Shown piece by piece: positions 6,315-6,837 of a DNA stretch of 6,837 bases. Location: contig LIAZ01000067.1 in NCBI GenBank assembly GCA_001438985.1, positions 1-6,837 of the forward strand. The letters are read 5' to 3'. The stretch is from Acidimicrobium sp. BACL17 MAG-120823-bin42. GTDB taxonomy: Bacteria > Actinomycetota > Acidimicrobiia > Acidimicrobiales > Ilumatobacteraceae. A program made the translations under genes and the position numbers. Under the pieces are notes generated by a model. That model worked only from the letters and a program-made list of their open reading frames with translations, ran no database searches and had not been told where the DNA came from. Position 1 is the stretch's first letter, and each line of letters begins with the position of its first letter.

Positions 6315-6342
6315 ATATATCAGCGACCCATCGCTCCTATAT
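6315..6342. promoter_or_regulatory. Interrupted palindrome upstream of fhs, candidate operator
   Basis: ATATA-TC-AGCGA-CCCA-TCGCT-CC-TATAT is a 28-base interrupted dyad with five plus five paired bases on each side. The left half contains TATATCAGCG (6316-6325), which also occurs at 4572-4581 in the operon promoter. The right arm overlaps TATAGT (6340-6345), a plausible -10 for fhs without a clear -35. A protein bound here would block fhs transcription. It could also act on the oxygenase gene, whose start is about 60 bases away on the other strand. Confidence 0.4.
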
Positions 6343-6380
6343 AGTGGTGCGACCAAATCGCCACGTGGTGGCCATTGAAC

Positions 6381-6386
6381 GGGGAG
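6381..6386 (+). promoter_or_regulatory. Ribosome binding site of fhs
   Basis: GGGGAG with an eight-base spacer to the ATG at 6395-6397. It is a good Shine-Dalgarno match and fixes the fhs start. Confidence 0.65.
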
Positions 6387-6394
6387 TCTCCAAT

Positions 6395-6837
6395 ATGTCG
6401 TTTCCATCAGATCTCGAAATTGCGCGCGCGGGTAAGCCACTGCCACTGAAAGACATTGCTGCCCAGATGGGGATCGGCGAGCACCTGCTTGAACCGTACG
6501 GCAAGAGCCTGGCAAAGATCAGTCTTGATGCAATCGATGAATTGAAGAAGCGCCCGAAGGCAAAGTACGTCGTAGTTACTGCCATCACACCAACACCACT
6601 TGGCGAAGGAAAGACCACAACAACGGTTGGTCTCGGCCAGGCGTTCAAGCACATTGGCAAGAACGCAGTGATCAGCTTGCGTCAGCCATCAATGGGACCA
6701 ACGTTTGGTATTAAGGGCGGCGCTGCTGGTGGTGGCTACAGCCAAGTAATTCCAATGGAACTGCTTAACTTGCACCTCACGGGCGACTTCCACGCAGTTA
6801 CTGCTGCGCACAACCTGTTGTCGGCAATGGTCGACAA
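6395..6837 (+). CDS. fhs: Formate-tetrahydrofolate ligase, N-terminal part (partial)
   Basis: The gene runs off the right edge after 147 codons, roughly a quarter of the usual 550-560 residues. The enzyme joins formate to tetrahydrofolate with ATP, giving 10-formyl-THF, and can run backwards to recover ATP when folate-bound one-carbon units are plentiful. The family is unmistakable: N-terminal LEIARAGKPLPLKDIAAQMGI, LEPYGKSLAKIS at 32-43, the P-loop TPTPLGEGKTTTT at 65-77, RQPSMGPTFGIKGGAAGGGY at 96-115 (the FTHFS signature), and a following segment through LNLHLTGDFHAVTAAHNLLSAM. The ATG at 6395 is supported by GGGGAG eight bases upstream and by matching the usual N-terminus. It is divergent from the oxygenase gene. 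Its presence near an N-methyl demethylase that produces methylene-THF suggests a role in disposing of, or conserving energy from, demethylation-derived carbon; a purely biosynthetic role is also possible. Confidence 0.95.
   Translation, partial: MSFPSDLEIARAGKPLPLKDIAAQMGIGEHLLEPYGKSLAKISLDAIDELKKRPKAKYVVVTAITPTPLGEGKTTTTVGLGQAFKHIGKNAVISLRQPSMGPTFGIKGGAAGGGYSQVIPMELLNLHLTGDFHAVTAAHNLLSAMVD

Noticed and set aside
6310..6343. TTGTCA (6310-6315) with TATATA (6338-6343) as an fhs promoter
   Set aside because: The spacer is 22 bases, too long for a sigma-70-type promoter; only the -10-like sequence is mentioned, without a paired -35.
6276..6660. Minus-strand open frames over the start of fhs
   Set aside because: The plus strand there encodes the unmistakable FTHFS N-terminus with P-loop and ribosome site; the antisense frames show no motif.

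Overview
The window looks like a chromosomal piece from a free-living, aerobic bacterium of moderate GC content. An actinobacterium, possibly an aquatic member of the Acidimicrobiia, is my best guess. This rests on the DMGO-like flavoenzyme, frequent GTG starts and apparently leaderless promoter signals. No rRNA or marker gene confirms it. Six genes are essentially certain and a seventh is inferred from 31 codons at the left edge.

Layout: (1) Positions 1-95, minus strand, hold the first 31 codons of a gene whose start resembles trimethylamine/glycine-betaine methyltransferase (MttB-family) proteins. (2) Positions 96-213 hold a perfect 11-bp inverted repeat and no gene. (3) Positions 4509-214, minus strand, form a tight three-gene unit: a two-domain FAD/folate N-methylglycine demethylase (dimethylglycine oxidase/dehydrogenase type), then etfB, then etfA. 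The gaps are 10 nt and a 4-nt ATGA overlap. (4) Positions 4510-4607 are a compact divergent control region. (5) Positions 4608-5261, plus strand, encode a GntR/FCD-family regulator. (6) Positions 6254-5277, minus strand, encode a 2-oxoglutarate/Fe(II) oxygenase of the isopenicillin-N-synthase-like family, convergent with the regulator. (7) Positions 6255-6394 are a second divergent control region. (8) Positions 6395-6837, plus strand, carry the first quarter of formate-tetrahydrofolate ligase (fhs), cut by the window edge.

Reading the genes together, the theme is stripping methyl groups from methylated amines and handling the one-carbon units on folate. The flavoenzyme would oxidise dimethylglycine, sarcosine or a related N-methyl compound and pass the carbon to tetrahydrofolate as methylene-THF. 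EtfBA would carry the electrons to the quinone pool through an ETF dehydrogenase that is not in the window. Fhs interconverts formyl-THF and formate with ATP. The MttB-like gene would act on a quaternary or tertiary methylamine upstream of this step. The GntR/FCD protein is the obvious local regulator. A 10-base sequence shared between the operon promoter and the fhs upstream region hints that fhs may be under the same control. The oxygenase has intact catalytic residues but no substrate I can assign.
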